Part shown: piece by piece, positions 57,257-64,000 of the stretch
How positions within the stretch are numbered: the stretch's first letter is position 1
Layout: each line of letters opens with the position of its first letter
NCBI RefSeq assembly: GCF_900007165.1
Contig: NZ_CYGY02000074.1
Coordinates: 48,387-112,386 of the forward strand
Source: Paraburkholderia piptadeniae
Lineage (GTDB): Bacteria > Pseudomonadota > Gammaproteobacteria > Burkholderiales > Burkholderiaceae
Length of the DNA: 64,000 bases
Direction of reading: 5' to 3'
Program-made: the position numbers and the translations under genes
Notes under the pieces: generated by a model
The model's database searches: none
Seen by the model: only the letters and a program-made list of their open reading frames with translations
Told to the model about the DNA's origin: nothing

Positions 57257-58024
57257 ATGAAACTCTTTCGAATTTGCAACACCACTTCCGGCCACCTTTT
57301 CGGCGACTACGAGGCGCGCGATGAGCACCACGCACTGGACGTGCTTTCGCTAGAAAGCTGCGGACAAACTCACGCGGAGTATGTCGCTCAGTGTCAGGCG
57401 GAATTGGACGCAGAAGGCAGTGGGCGCGAATACAAGTGCGACTTGCACGTGGCGGAGGTGGACGACCGCGACTACGAAAATCTGTTTATTGACATCGACG
57501 GCGGAAAATACAACCACGTCTTCGGCTTCCGTCTTGCGCGATTCGTGCGAGCCTGGTACCCAACCGCGACCAGCGCTGAAAACTGCTCCCTTGAGGACAT
57601 GCTAAAGCGAGGTGGCGACGGATATGACGCCATCGATTTTCTGCTCCACCTGCTGGGCCAAGCCCGGAACGAGTGGGTGAGCGAGAACGACCGGGAGCCT
57701 TCGTTCGAGCAGTGCTGTGACGAGCTGGCAAGCTGGGGCCTGCACTATGATTGCCACTACGGTGTACGGGTGATTGTGTGGGAGTCCGGCATGCGCGAAG
57801 TGCGGTGGGGTTACGGGGATAAGTACTGCTGGACAGACCTGGATGAAGTGCTTAAGAGCGTGACGCTGAAAACAGGCGACGCGCCGGACTGGTGGGACGA
57901 AGACTGGACAGACTACGAGTACTGGGACTTCCGCGGCCAGCTTTTCCTTAAACGCGAGGACCTGCCAGTAGACGACCCGCGAAGCCACGACTGCGAAGAA
58001 GAAGAAGAAGAGGCCGAAACCTGA
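57257..58024 (+). CDS. Very acidic protein of unknown function
   Basis: Soluble protein of 255 residues that I do not recognise. AAGGAA stands 8 bases before the ATG and a clean terminator follows, so it is very likely real. It is strongly acidic, with Asp/Glu and Trp/Tyr concentrated in the C-terminal 60 residues (DWWDEDWTDYEYWDF) and a run of eight Glu/Ala-Glu at the end. Seven or more Cys are scattered. The charge pattern would suit a DNA mimic, but this is speculation. It is divergent from the SPARSA genes. Confidence 0.75.
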   Translation: MKLFRICNTTSGHLFGDYEARDEHHALDVLSLESCGQTHAEYVAQCQAELDAEGSGREYKCDLHVAEVDDRDYENLFIDIDGGKYNHVFGFRLARFVRAWYPTATSAENCSLEDMLKRGGDGYDAIDFLLHLLGQARNEWVSENDREPSFEQCCDELASWGLHYDCHYGVRVIVWESGMREVRWGYGDKYCWTDLDEVLKSVTLKTGDAPDWWDEDWTDYEYWDFRGQLFLKREDLPVDDPRSHDCEEEEEEAET

Positions 58025-58029
58025 TAGCG

Positions 58030-58053
58030 AGCCCCACTCACCGTGGGGCTTTT
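58030..58053 (+). terminator. Terminator of the acidic-protein gene
   Basis: AGCCCCAC, five bases, GTGGGGCT followed by TTTATATT, six bases after the stop. Confidence 0.85.
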
Positions 58054-58354
58054 ATATTAAGGGCCGAGATATATCGTGATACATGGCAGACGCAGCGCCT
58101 AGCGCTGCGGGAAGAAAGCGCGAAAGAAGCACAAAGGCTTCCTCCGCACTACCGTCCACGGGGTAGTCCCCGCGCTGGCCAATCCACCTTGGATGATACG
58201 GCGTGTTCCAGAGAGTGATAACTCTTCGACGGGGTCCCTGAGCGTTGGGTTCTTGGAATTCAACTAACACACGGCACAAGCGCAGTGCCTGAGAGCGTTC
58301 GCGGTACGCCGACGCTAGTAATGCCGCGTTACCAATCTCGCGCCTCCGTTTCAC
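58052..58354 (-). CDS. Possible small protein, weakly supported
   Basis: A 100-codon minus-strand frame from a GTG at 58354. It has balanced composition and a helix-like C-terminal part (AEEAFVLLSRFLPAALGAA), but no ribosome site, and its stop lies in the upstream gene's terminator. Nothing recognisable. Without it, the stretch 58054-58429 holds only the promoter of the next gene. Confidence 0.25.
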   Translation of the reverse strand: MKRRREIGNAALLASAYRERSQALRLCRVLVEFQEPNAQGPRRRVITLWNTPYHPRWIGQRGDYPVDGSAEEAFVLLSRFLPAALGAASAMYHDISRPLI

Positions 58355-58429
58355 ATGTGTCCGACATCGCTCCTTACACTCCGAGCCGTAGTCATTGACA
58401 TTGCACTCAATGTGCGAGGAGTAGAGAAG

Positions 58430-58741
58430 ATGAACAAGAACATTCTTGGCGCAGCACTTGGTCTGGCGGTTCTGGCGGCATCAACTGCAGCATCGGCACA
58501 CGTCGACGTCGCCATCGGCTTAGGCATCCCCGGCGCCGTGTATGCGCCGGCAGAGCCAGTCTACGCACCGCCACCTCCCGTCGTGTATGCTCCCGCACCG
58601 GTCGCCGTCGCGTACGGCGGTGACGACGACTGGCGAGCCCGCGAATGGCGCGAACGTCGCGAGTGGCGTGAACGTCAATGGCGCAGCCAGGAATGGCGTG
58701 AGCACGAGTGGCAGAAGCATCGTGATTGGCGCGGGTATTGA
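58430..58741 (+). CDS. Small exported Trp/Arg-rich protein
   Basis: Precursor of 103 residues. The signal peptide is MNKN plus a hydrophobic Ala/Leu core ending ASAHVDV. The mature part has a Pro/Tyr/Ala-rich stretch (about 35-60, APPPPVVYAPAP) and a repetitive C-terminus with a WRE/WRxxEW period (about 68-103). GAGGAG is 7 bases before the ATG. Similar small exported proteins with Trp/Arg/His-rich tails are common in Burkholderia and unstudied. A glycine-zipper gene follows after 53 bases, so the two may be an operon. Confidence 0.8.
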   Translation: MNKNILGAALGLAVLAASTAASAHVDVAIGLGIPGAVYAPAEPVYAPPPPVVYAPAPVAVAYGGDDDWRAREWRERREWRERQWRSQEWREHEWQKHRDWRGY

Positions 58742-58794
58742 AACAGCGCAGGAAAGCGCCACATCCGAAAAGTCCAACCTCAGAGTATCTTCGA

Positions 58795-59031
58795 ATGAAA
58801 GCTAGCCCGATAAGAACCGCCTTGATTGCAACGACGCTGGCCTTTACGACGGCAGGCACAGCAAACGCCGCCGGCTGCCTCAAAGGCGCGGTCGTGGGCG
58901 GAGTCGCTGGACATTACGCGGGACACCACGCTGTCGTTGGTGCGGTCGGCGGCTGTATGGTCGGCAGGCACCTTGCGAAGCAGCACGCTCAACAGCAAGC
59001 CGCGCAACGTCAGGCAGCGCAGGCGCAATAA
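58795..59031 (+). CDS. Small exported glycine-zipper protein
   Basis: Precursor of 78 residues with a signal peptide (about 1-25, ending ANAAG). A glycine-zipper hydrophobic segment (GAVVGGVAGHYAGHHAVVGAVGGCMVG) and a Gln/Ala-rich tail follow. Such proteins associate with the outer membrane or envelope. It has two Cys (mature positions near 3 and 30). Function unknown. Confidence 0.75.
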   Translation: MKASPIRTALIATTLAFTTAGTANAAGCLKGAVVGGVAGHYAGHHAVVGAVGGCMVGRHLAKQHAQQQAAQRQAAQAQ

Positions 59032-59045
59032 AACGTCGTCGGGTT

Positions 59046-59089
59046 GGTGCACCCGGTGGAACCAGAAAATCGCTGGTCCACCGGGCACC
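59046..59089. terminator. Hairpin between convergent genes, possible bidirectional terminator
   Basis: Arms containing CCCGGTGGAACCAG and CTGGTCCACCGGG (one A bulge), extended by GGTGCA and CACC, with a loop of about 7 bases. It lies between the glycine-zipper gene and the converging H-NS-like gene. There is no T-run, so efficiency is uncertain. Confidence 0.45.
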
Positions 59090-59101
59090 TGACAACTGCG
59101 A

Positions 59102-59962
59102 TTAGGTCGTCAACTCGGCGCCAGACTCGACTGTGACCATCGGAGCGGTCACGGCCGCCTCTGTCATCGATACTTTATTCGTCGACGCCTTCTTGCTTGC
59201 AGCCGGCACCGCCTTCTTCGCAGTCCCTTTCTTTGCCGGTGCCTTCCTGGACGCAGATGTCTTTGCGCTCATCGCCTTCCTGGCGGCAGCCTTCTTCACG
59301 ACGACCTTCTTGGCCGCTGTCTTCTTGGCGGCCACTTTCTTCGCGCTCACCTTTTTCGCCGCTACAACGCTCTTCTTCGTAGCCAGCGTCTTCGTGGCCA
59401 CCTTCTTCGCCGACGCCTTCTCGGCTGCAGTCGCCTTCGGCTCCGCCGCGCGCTCTCCTGCACCTGCAATCAGAAACTTGCTGCGGTCCTTGGCACCAGC
59501 CAACCATGCCGGCGCGGGGCCGCGGCCGCTCCATGTTGCGCCGGTCTTCGGATTGAGATACATGGCCGGCTGAGGACCACGCACATACGCGCCAGCTTTT
59601 GCTGCCGTCTTCTTGGCGGCAGGTGCCGAAGCGACGGCATTGCCTTCAATCAGATACTTACTGCGGTCTTTGGCCTTGGCAATCCACGCGGGCGCTCGAC
59701 CATGACCGGTCCACGTGGCGCCGCTTTTCGGGTCGCGATATCTTGCCGCTGAAGTCGACGACTTTGCGGCAGCCTCGACGCCCGGCTTGCGCCCACGCTT
59801 CTTGCCACCAAGGTGCGCTTCGATGTCCGTAGTCGTCAGACCGTGTCGCTCCATAATGTCGCGAATCTTTGCGATTGCTCCGGATGACTGATTTGCAGCC
59901 ATTGCGCTCGCCTGAGCCTGCAGCTTTGCGATTTTTGCTTGTACCTTTTCCAGTGTGGTCAT
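59102..59962 (-). CDS. H-NS-type nucleoid protein with two DNA-binding motifs and a Lys/Ala tail
   Basis: DNA-binding protein of 286 residues. The N-terminus (1-50) is a coiled-coil oligomerisation-like helix ending at DIEAHLGGKKRGRKPG. Two copies of the H-NS C-terminal motif follow: RYRDPKSGATWTGHGRAPAW (about 74-105) and MYLNPKTGATWSGRGPAPAW (about 134-165). Each has the G-T-W-(S/T)-G-x-G-x-x-P-x-W core. From about 176 to 265 the chain is almost only Lys, Ala, Thr, Ser and Val, like the tail of histone H1 or AlgP. AAGGGA precedes the ATG. H-NS proteins bind AT-rich foreign DNA; this one probably acts on the island or on a plasmid stage of it. Confidence 0.88.
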   Translation of the reverse strand: MTTLEKVQAKIAKLQAQASAMAANQSSGAIAKIRDIMERHGLTTTDIEAHLGGKKRGRKPGVEAAAKSSTSAARYRDPKSGATWTGHGRAPAWIAKAKDRSKYLIEGNAVASAPAAKKTAAKAGAYVRGPQPAMYLNPKTGATWSGRGPAPAWLAGAKDRSKFLIAGAGERAAEPKATAAEKASAKKVATKTLATKKSVVAAKKVSAKKVAAKKTAAKKVVVKKAAARKAMSAKTSASRKAPAKKGTAKKAVPAASKKASTNKVSMTEAAVTAPMVTVESGAELTT

Positions 59963-60144
59963 TTTTCTTTTCCCTTTAATAAGCAATGGCCGCACTATGC
60001 CACATAACTGCAGAAATAGGCTATTGAACGGTAGACCCATATGGGTACCGAATCAATAGTGGTATTCTGAAGGCACGGGGTTTGCGCACAGGTGGGAACG
60101 CCCACCTAGAAACCACAGTGTCTTTGAAGTAGAGGAAATCCAGA

Positions 60145-60489
60145 ATGGACGAGCGAAAGCGAGACAGCATCGTCGCTTACTTGCGCCGCAGAATGGCCGA
60201 ATTCGGAATTGAGTTGGACGACGTGGCAACTGCAATAGCACAGGACCACCTCGACGAGAAATCCGCGAGGTATCGCAGTGCAACGGGAGAAACGTGGTCG
60301 GGCAAAGGCGAGATGCCCCGATGGCTCAAGCAGGCAATCAGCGCGGGCCAATCACTGGAGCATTTCGCCGTGAGCGACAAACTGCAGCAAGTGCCCGGTG
60401 CTGCAAAAGCCGGCGTCAATTGGAGCCAGGACCCGTTTGCAGGCAGCCGACTGGCGACTGTGCATACGTCAACCATCGAAACACGTTAA
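60145..60489 (+). CDS. Small H-NS-type DNA-binding protein
   Basis: Protein of 114 residues. A basic N-terminal helix region (MDERKRDSIVAYLRRRMAEF) precedes an H-NS motif RYRSATGETWSGKGEMPRWL at about 42-62. An uncharacterised 40-residue tail follows. GAGGAAA stands 8 bases before the ATG. It is divergent from the larger H-NS-like gene, with about 180 bases of promoter region between. Confidence 0.8.
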   Translation: MDERKRDSIVAYLRRRMAEFGIELDDVATAIAQDHLDEKSARYRSATGETWSGKGEMPRWLKQAISAGQSLEHFAVSDKLQQVPGAAKAGVNWSQDPFAGSRLATVHTSTIETR

Positions 60490-60675
60490 TGCTGTCGATG
60501 TCCTCTGGCAGGCCCCCTGCTGCCACCTGCACGTGACAAATTCCAAGCCTTCACGAATATGACCGGTTGTCGGTCAAAGATGTAGACAAAGCGCTCGATT
60601 TTGCACCGAGGTTCTTGCATTCGAAACAGCGGCGTATGCAGCAGCAGTCACCGCCGTCGACATTTCGACGTCCGC

Positions 60676-61503
60676 TCATTGATAGCACCGCAGCATGCGG
60701 GCATTGCGTCGCGGCGGTCGATTGCACCATAGGACCATATCGATTTTGCGGGGAGTCCACTCGTTCGTGCCGAACTGGTCATTCAGTTCTTTTGCCTTGC
60801 GCCGCATGATGCCGATGAGCGTCACACCATTTTGTACAGAGAGATTCGTGGGATTCATTCGCGCAAGCTCTTGTCTTTCCGGCAAGTCATTGAGTTCTCG
60901 CAGCTGCAGCGCGACAAACTGGTCTACCGTCGCGAACGAGGCTGGATACATTAGCGCAAGCAGTCCCGAGGCGCCGGCTGTCCCCAAGCCTCGGATTTCG
61001 CTGGCTTTGTTCAGACTCGCCCTAATGTTGCTCGTGTCCAATTGCACCAACGCTTGCCGGATGGTGTCGAGCTCGCCCAGACGGCCCTCTTGGACGAAGC
61101 GGCGAAGATGGGCTGTCGTGGTGGCATAGCGGTTAGGGGCCGTGTATTTCCAGCGAAAGTACTCGTCCTCAAGGAAGGCGTACCAGTCGAAGGCACTGAA
61201 GTTACGCAGTCGCTCGATGTCGAGGGTTGACATCGCGAGTTCCAACGCCAGATTCTCAGGACGGACGAAGCTCCAATAGTGATTAAGCGCGGCCACCCAC
61301 GCCGATTTGTCAATTGAACACCACAAGTCGTTAATGTCCATGATGTCCGAGTTCTCCCCGTCTGATGTTGCAATACGAGCCCCTCGGCGCGGCCTGCAAG
61401 TGCTAATCCGGAACGTGTGCTTCGTCCAACCTGCACAATCCAAGTCCGGAACATTAACCACTAAGTTTTCGAGCAACTCTGTCAAGTGGGCGAGTGAAGC
61501 CAC
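60676..61503 (-). CDS. Unknown protein with a helix-hairpin-helix-like segment
   Basis: Frame of 275 codons on the minus strand. The segment ASEIRGLGTAGASGLLALMY looks like a helix-hairpin-helix DNA-contact loop. The region from about 85 to 260 is mostly helical. I do not recognise a family. The start is uncertain: GTG at 61503 has AGGAG too close, and an ATG at 61341 (MDINDLWC) would give 221 residues. Neighbours give no functional hint beyond the accessory setting. Confidence 0.65.
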   Translation of the reverse strand: MASLAHLTELLENLVVNVPDLDCAGWTKHTFRISTCRPRRGARIATSDGENSDIMDINDLWCSIDKSAWVAALNHYWSFVRPENLALELAMSTLDIERLRNFSAFDWYAFLEDEYFRWKYTAPNRYATTTAHLRRFVQEGRLGELDTIRQALVQLDTSNIRASLNKASEIRGLGTAGASGLLALMYPASFATVDQFVALQLRELNDLPERQELARMNPTNLSVQNGVTLIGIMRRKAKELNDQFGTNEWTPRKIDMVLWCNRPPRRNARMLRCYQ

Positions 61504-61885
61504 TCCTCATCTTCTTAGCCAGCAGAAGGACTGTCTGTCTGCAACCCAACAAAGGGCAAATCCTGTCCGCAGTCACGATGCACTCGCTGAGGTGCAGACG
61601 AGGGATGGCCGAACGTGGTGCGGTGCGCCTATAAAATGGCAGTCGCAAAAGTTCCAGGCGCAAGACTTGCTCGGCTGACTGCAGGGCGGCCGACGTTTTG
61701 GAACCCTTGCAAGCTCGGACGCTGCGGTGACCGCACCAGCGCCGTACTGGGCGCCCAAGCGGCTAGCCAGCCCTTGCATAGGTGTTTCATGCCGACTCGG
61801 GCTGGACTGCAGAATCCGGAACCGTTAGGCTAGGTGTGCGAATAGCTTGGCTGCACGAGCCCTTAATAAGGTAAGGAGCTGATAC
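61504..61885. other. Intergenic region without a seen feature
   Basis: About 380 bases between divergent genes. No frame with a ribosome site and no obvious repeat or RNA gene was seen. Promoters for both neighbours must lie here. Confidence 0.4.
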
Positions 61886-62194
61886 GTGGAAGTGAGCACC
61901 GAAACGCTTGTGGACATGCTGCGAGAGGTCGAAGCCGAGGACCCCATTGACTACGCGGAGCTGCCATTCGCGGAGCAGGAGTTCAGGCGCCTCGTCATGA
62001 ATTCACTCGTCGAGCGCCACCACGTGATTGAGGCGGGCATGTCTGTCTCCGACGTCCACGCGATGTACCTGCTGAGCACGGCGAAGCTTGTTCTTGAAAA
62101 CACGGTGCTTCACGCGCGACTGCTTCTCCTACAAGGACAGCAGGTCGACGTACAGTCACTCCTTGCTCCCTTCACCATGAAGGGCAAGCGGTAG
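61886..62194 (+). CDS. Small helical protein of unknown function
   Basis: Protein of 102 residues starting with a GTG that has AAGGAG 8 bases ahead. It is acidic at the N-terminus (EVEAEDPIDYAELPFAEQEF) and amphipathic-helical throughout (MYLLSTAKLVLENTVLHARLLLLQ). No family recognised. It converges with the SRAP gene. Confidence 0.7.
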   Translation: MEVSTETLVDMLREVEAEDPIDYAELPFAEQEFRRLVMNSLVERHHVIEAGMSVSDVHAMYLLSTAKLVLENTVLHARLLLLQGQQVDVQSLLAPFTMKGKR

Positions 62195-62237
62195 CCGCCT
62201 TGCGCTGTCGTTCGATTTGGGCGATTGCAGCTCCGGC

Positions 62238-63200
62238 TTAGGCTGCTAGCCGATGCTCATAATACGGCCGGTCCCTGTCATCAAGAATCGCATACTGCGC
62301 CGCGAGGTCCTTCGGGTCGGGGTTTAGCCACGCATCGATATGTTCAGGCTTTATGGGTATGATGCATCGGTCATGACCAGCCGCCGCAACTTCCTCGGGC
62401 GGCTCATCTGTGATTGCCGCGAAAGAATAAAGGTCCGGCTCACCGGGCGCCGACCACTTTGACCACAGACACGCCACAAGCTTTTGCCGCCCCTCGTTCG
62501 GTCGAAATTCAAGGATAACGTTCTCGTCTTTCTCACCGTCGGCGAGTGCTCGTCCTTCCATCTTTGACCGCGCTACGTTCTCGTAAAACGCGTCGACAAG
62601 CATCAGTCCGTGGGAGTAGCCGAAAAGGGTCTTCCAAAACCCTTCCAGGCTATCCCGCCGAGCGTTGTATGTGCCAGGAAATTTGAAGTCATAGTTTGCG
62701 GGCTTGCCCGCAATCCGACACTGGTACCGCATGGGTTTCACAACTCGTTGCCCATCTTCGACGATGAGTACCGGCGCGTAGTAACCGGGAAAGATGCGTG
62801 AGTCTTGCGGTTCGCTCTCGGTGCGCTTGATGTCATCGAGCCGGCGCAACGTCGCGTCGATTTTGTCCGTCGCAATGCGTTTGCTTTCTGTCGCAGCTTT
62901 CGTTGTCTTTGTTTGCAGTGTCCTCTCTGCCGCCACAAATCGTGCGCGCTGCTTAAAGAGCTCTTCCTCGAGCACCGCAGTCTGAGCAACGTTGTACTGC
63001 TCGATGAGCTTCTTGATTTCAAGCTCGTCTTCAGACTGCGGCGATGCAAACGCTTCGTCCATCGCCTTCGGGATTTTTGCCTTCAGTCGTCCCTCCGCGC
63101 GTTCCCAATACAGCCGGGCAAATTCGCGGATATCCATGTGCGCGCCGAACATCCTGACATATCGTTTGTAGTCGGCTTCAATTTGCGCGGAATAGCACAT
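62238..63200 (-). CDS. SRAP-family (YedK/HMCES) abasic-site shielding protein
   Basis: Protein of 320 residues, longer than E. coli YedK (222). Cys2 directly after the start Met is the residue that forms the thiazolidine crosslink with abasic sites in single-stranded DNA. Later parts carry the SRAP pattern: NARRDSLEGFWKTLF with Asn and Glu-type residues, RCLVLVDAFYE-like LMLVDAFYENV, and the late His in GHDRCIIPIKPEHIDAWL. An inserted charged helical region (about 60-130) explains the extra length. It starts 48 bases after imuA, in the same direction. Confidence 0.88.
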   Translation of the reverse strand: MCYSAQIEADYKRYVRMFGAHMDIREFARLYWERAEGRLKAKIPKAMDEAFASPQSEDELEIKKLIEQYNVAQTAVLEEELFKQRARFVAAERTLQTKTTKAATESKRIATDKIDATLRRLDDIKRTESEPQDSRIFPGYYAPVLIVEDGQRVVKPMRYQCRIAGKPANYDFKFPGTYNARRDSLEGFWKTLFGYSHGLMLVDAFYENVARSKMEGRALADGEKDENVILEFRPNEGRQKLVACLWSKWSAPGEPDLYSFAAITDEPPEEVAAAGHDRCIIPIKPEHIDAWLNPDPKDLAAQYAILDDRDRPYYEHRLAA

Positions 63201-63248
63201 TGCTCCTCCGATTTCGTCCGGTGGCTTTGCGGCGTTACAAGTCTACGG

Positions 63249-63959
63249 TTATGCGTGCGTCGGCTCAACCGCACTTGGGACTTGGCCGACTTCTTCGAGG
63301 GGTCGCCGCGTAACCCGGGGTCGATTTGAAAGCAGAACAGGCGTCGGCTGCAGCGCCACGGAAATTGGTTCCCCCAGCGTCGGGCCTCGGCGCTTTACGA
63401 TGTCAACAATCAGTCCCTCGGACGTTGGTCGCAAAGTGAGCCGCAAGATTGCCGGCGACGCGTCTTGCGCCGTCGCGAAGGGCCTCACCATGACAAACAG
63501 GCTCTCGGCCGATTGAGCGGCCAGGTGTAGCCGCCTCAACGAGGAATTCTTGACGTGCAGTGCCCAAAAAATGACGCTGGTGCACGTGCCCGCCCGAAGA
63601 AGCTGTTCGACGGACCACAACGCATCGGCTGTGGTCGCCGCTTTGACCAGAACAACCCTGTCGATAGGTACACCAATGTGGTACAGCCCAAGGCCGTCAG
63701 GCTGGTGCGGTGCATTGACGAAGGCAATTGTTCCCTTCGAGGTTGCACTCAACGCCGGACGCAGCAGCCGCAGTTCGCCAACGCCGGGATGTTGCACGAG
63801 CAGGTCCACGAGCGCCGCAAGCGGCCATCCTCCGCCTGGCAGCTCCCTGGACAACGCGGGATACCCGGTGTCGACAACCCGGCCGCGACCCTGAGCGAGC
63901 TGCGAAGCGCGCCACAGCGATGGATGGATGTCCTCGGGGCAGGCAATCGAAGCGCTCAT
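63249..63959 (-). CDS. imuA: ImuA, translesion mutagenesis cassette protein
   Basis: RecA/SulA-like ATPase-fold protein of 236 residues that works with ImuB and DnaE2 in damage-induced mutagenesis in organisms lacking DinB/UmuDC-type pathways. Typical features are LWRASQL, RVVDTGYPALSRELPGGGWP and GELRLLRPAL near the N-terminus and KRRGPTLGEPISV near the C-terminus. imuB is expected right behind imuA, but here an SRAP gene follows. A LexA-like half-site sits just upstream. The window ends 41 bases before the gene start, so upstream partners cannot be seen. Confidence 0.87.
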   Translation of the reverse strand: MSASIACPEDIHPSLWRASQLAQGRGRVVDTGYPALSRELPGGGWPLAALVDLLVQHPGVGELRLLRPALSATSKGTIAFVNAPHQPDGLGLYHIGVPIDRVVLVKAATTADALWSVEQLLRAGTCTSVIFWALHVKNSSLRRLHLAAQSAESLFVMVRPFATAQDASPAILRLTLRPTSEGLIVDIVKRRGPTLGEPISVALQPTPVLLSNRPRVTRRPLEEVGQVPSAVEPTHA

Positions 63960-63975
63960 GACGTGGCAAATATAC

Positions 63976-63991
63976 CTGTATAAATATAAGG
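63976..63991 (-). promoter_or_regulatory. Degenerate LexA-like site upstream of imuA
   Basis: On the minus strand CCTT, eight A/T bases, ACAG. The right half-site and the A/T spacer match CTGT-N8-ACAG; the left half has two mismatches. It lies about 17 bases before the ATG. SOS control of imuA is known in other bacteria, which raises the likelihood. Confidence 0.4.
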
Positions 63992-64000
63992 GCTATCCAC

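Noticed and set aside
61010..61454. 147-codon minus-strand frame inside the helix-hairpin-helix-like gene
   Set aside because: Overlaps a longer frame on the same strand with better composition.
39660..64000. CRISPR array
   Set aside because: No regularly spaced identical repeats were seen; the short repeats noted are tandem or inverted.

Overview
The window looks like a chromosomal segment of a beta-proteobacterium of the family Burkholderiaceae, most likely Paraburkholderia or Caballeronia. Codons are GC-rich with heavy GCG, CGC and CTC use. The order mucD/two-component system/dacB, the purine-glycolysis cluster (fba, purC, purE, purK, Sua5), sucCD-TerC-pilin-pglL and recX-recA-TctDE all fit that group. 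This is inference from gene content and protein similarity recalled from memory, not a database search.

Positions 1-39640 are core genome. From left to right: the start of an exported protein (minus); a DegP/MucD periplasmic protease with an upstream PmrA-type direct repeat, then a QseBC/PmrAB-like two-component pair (minus); DacB, a sterol-desaturase-family membrane enzyme and a GDSL lipoprotein esterase (plus); Sua5, PurK, PurE, PurC, FbaA, pyruvate kinase, Pgk and the AzlCD exporter (minus); IlvE, a zinc-ribbon protein, WaaF, an NTF2-like protein, a YheT-type hydrolase and a conserved protein (plus); a BepA-like M48 protease (minus); MoaC (plus); PglL, a prepilin, TerC, SucD, SucC, a DUF2889-type protein, RecX and RecA (minus, recA with a perfect SOS box); a TctDE-like two-component system and an MHS-family transporter (plus); and an elongator tRNA-Met.

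From about 39.65 kb to the right edge the window is an accessory region that starts directly behind the tRNA-Met with a tyrosine recombinase, the classic layout of an integrative island. Next to the integrase, seven co-directional minus-strand genes form a dense defence block. Two genes encode a SIR2-APAZ protein and a short prokaryotic Argonaute (the SPARSA type of NAD-depleting abortive-infection system). They sit immediately upstream of a tightly packed five-gene DISARM-like operon: an N6-adenine methyltransferase, a 922-residue protein of unknown fold (possibly DrmE-like), a 159-residue unknown protein, a DrmA-like helicase and a DrmB-like DUF1998 protein. No DrmC or DrmD is seen. This composite is the most interesting item in the window.

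The rest of the accessory region holds a 1.25 kb stretch without a convincing gene but with a 25-bp-arm hairpin, a very acidic 255-residue protein, two small exported proteins, two H-NS-type nucleoid proteins (one with two H-NS DNA-binding motifs and a long Lys/Ala tail), unknown proteins, an SRAP (YedK/HMCES) protein and ImuA with a degenerate LexA-like site. The right end of the island is not in the window, and no second copy of the tRNA 3' end was found by eye.
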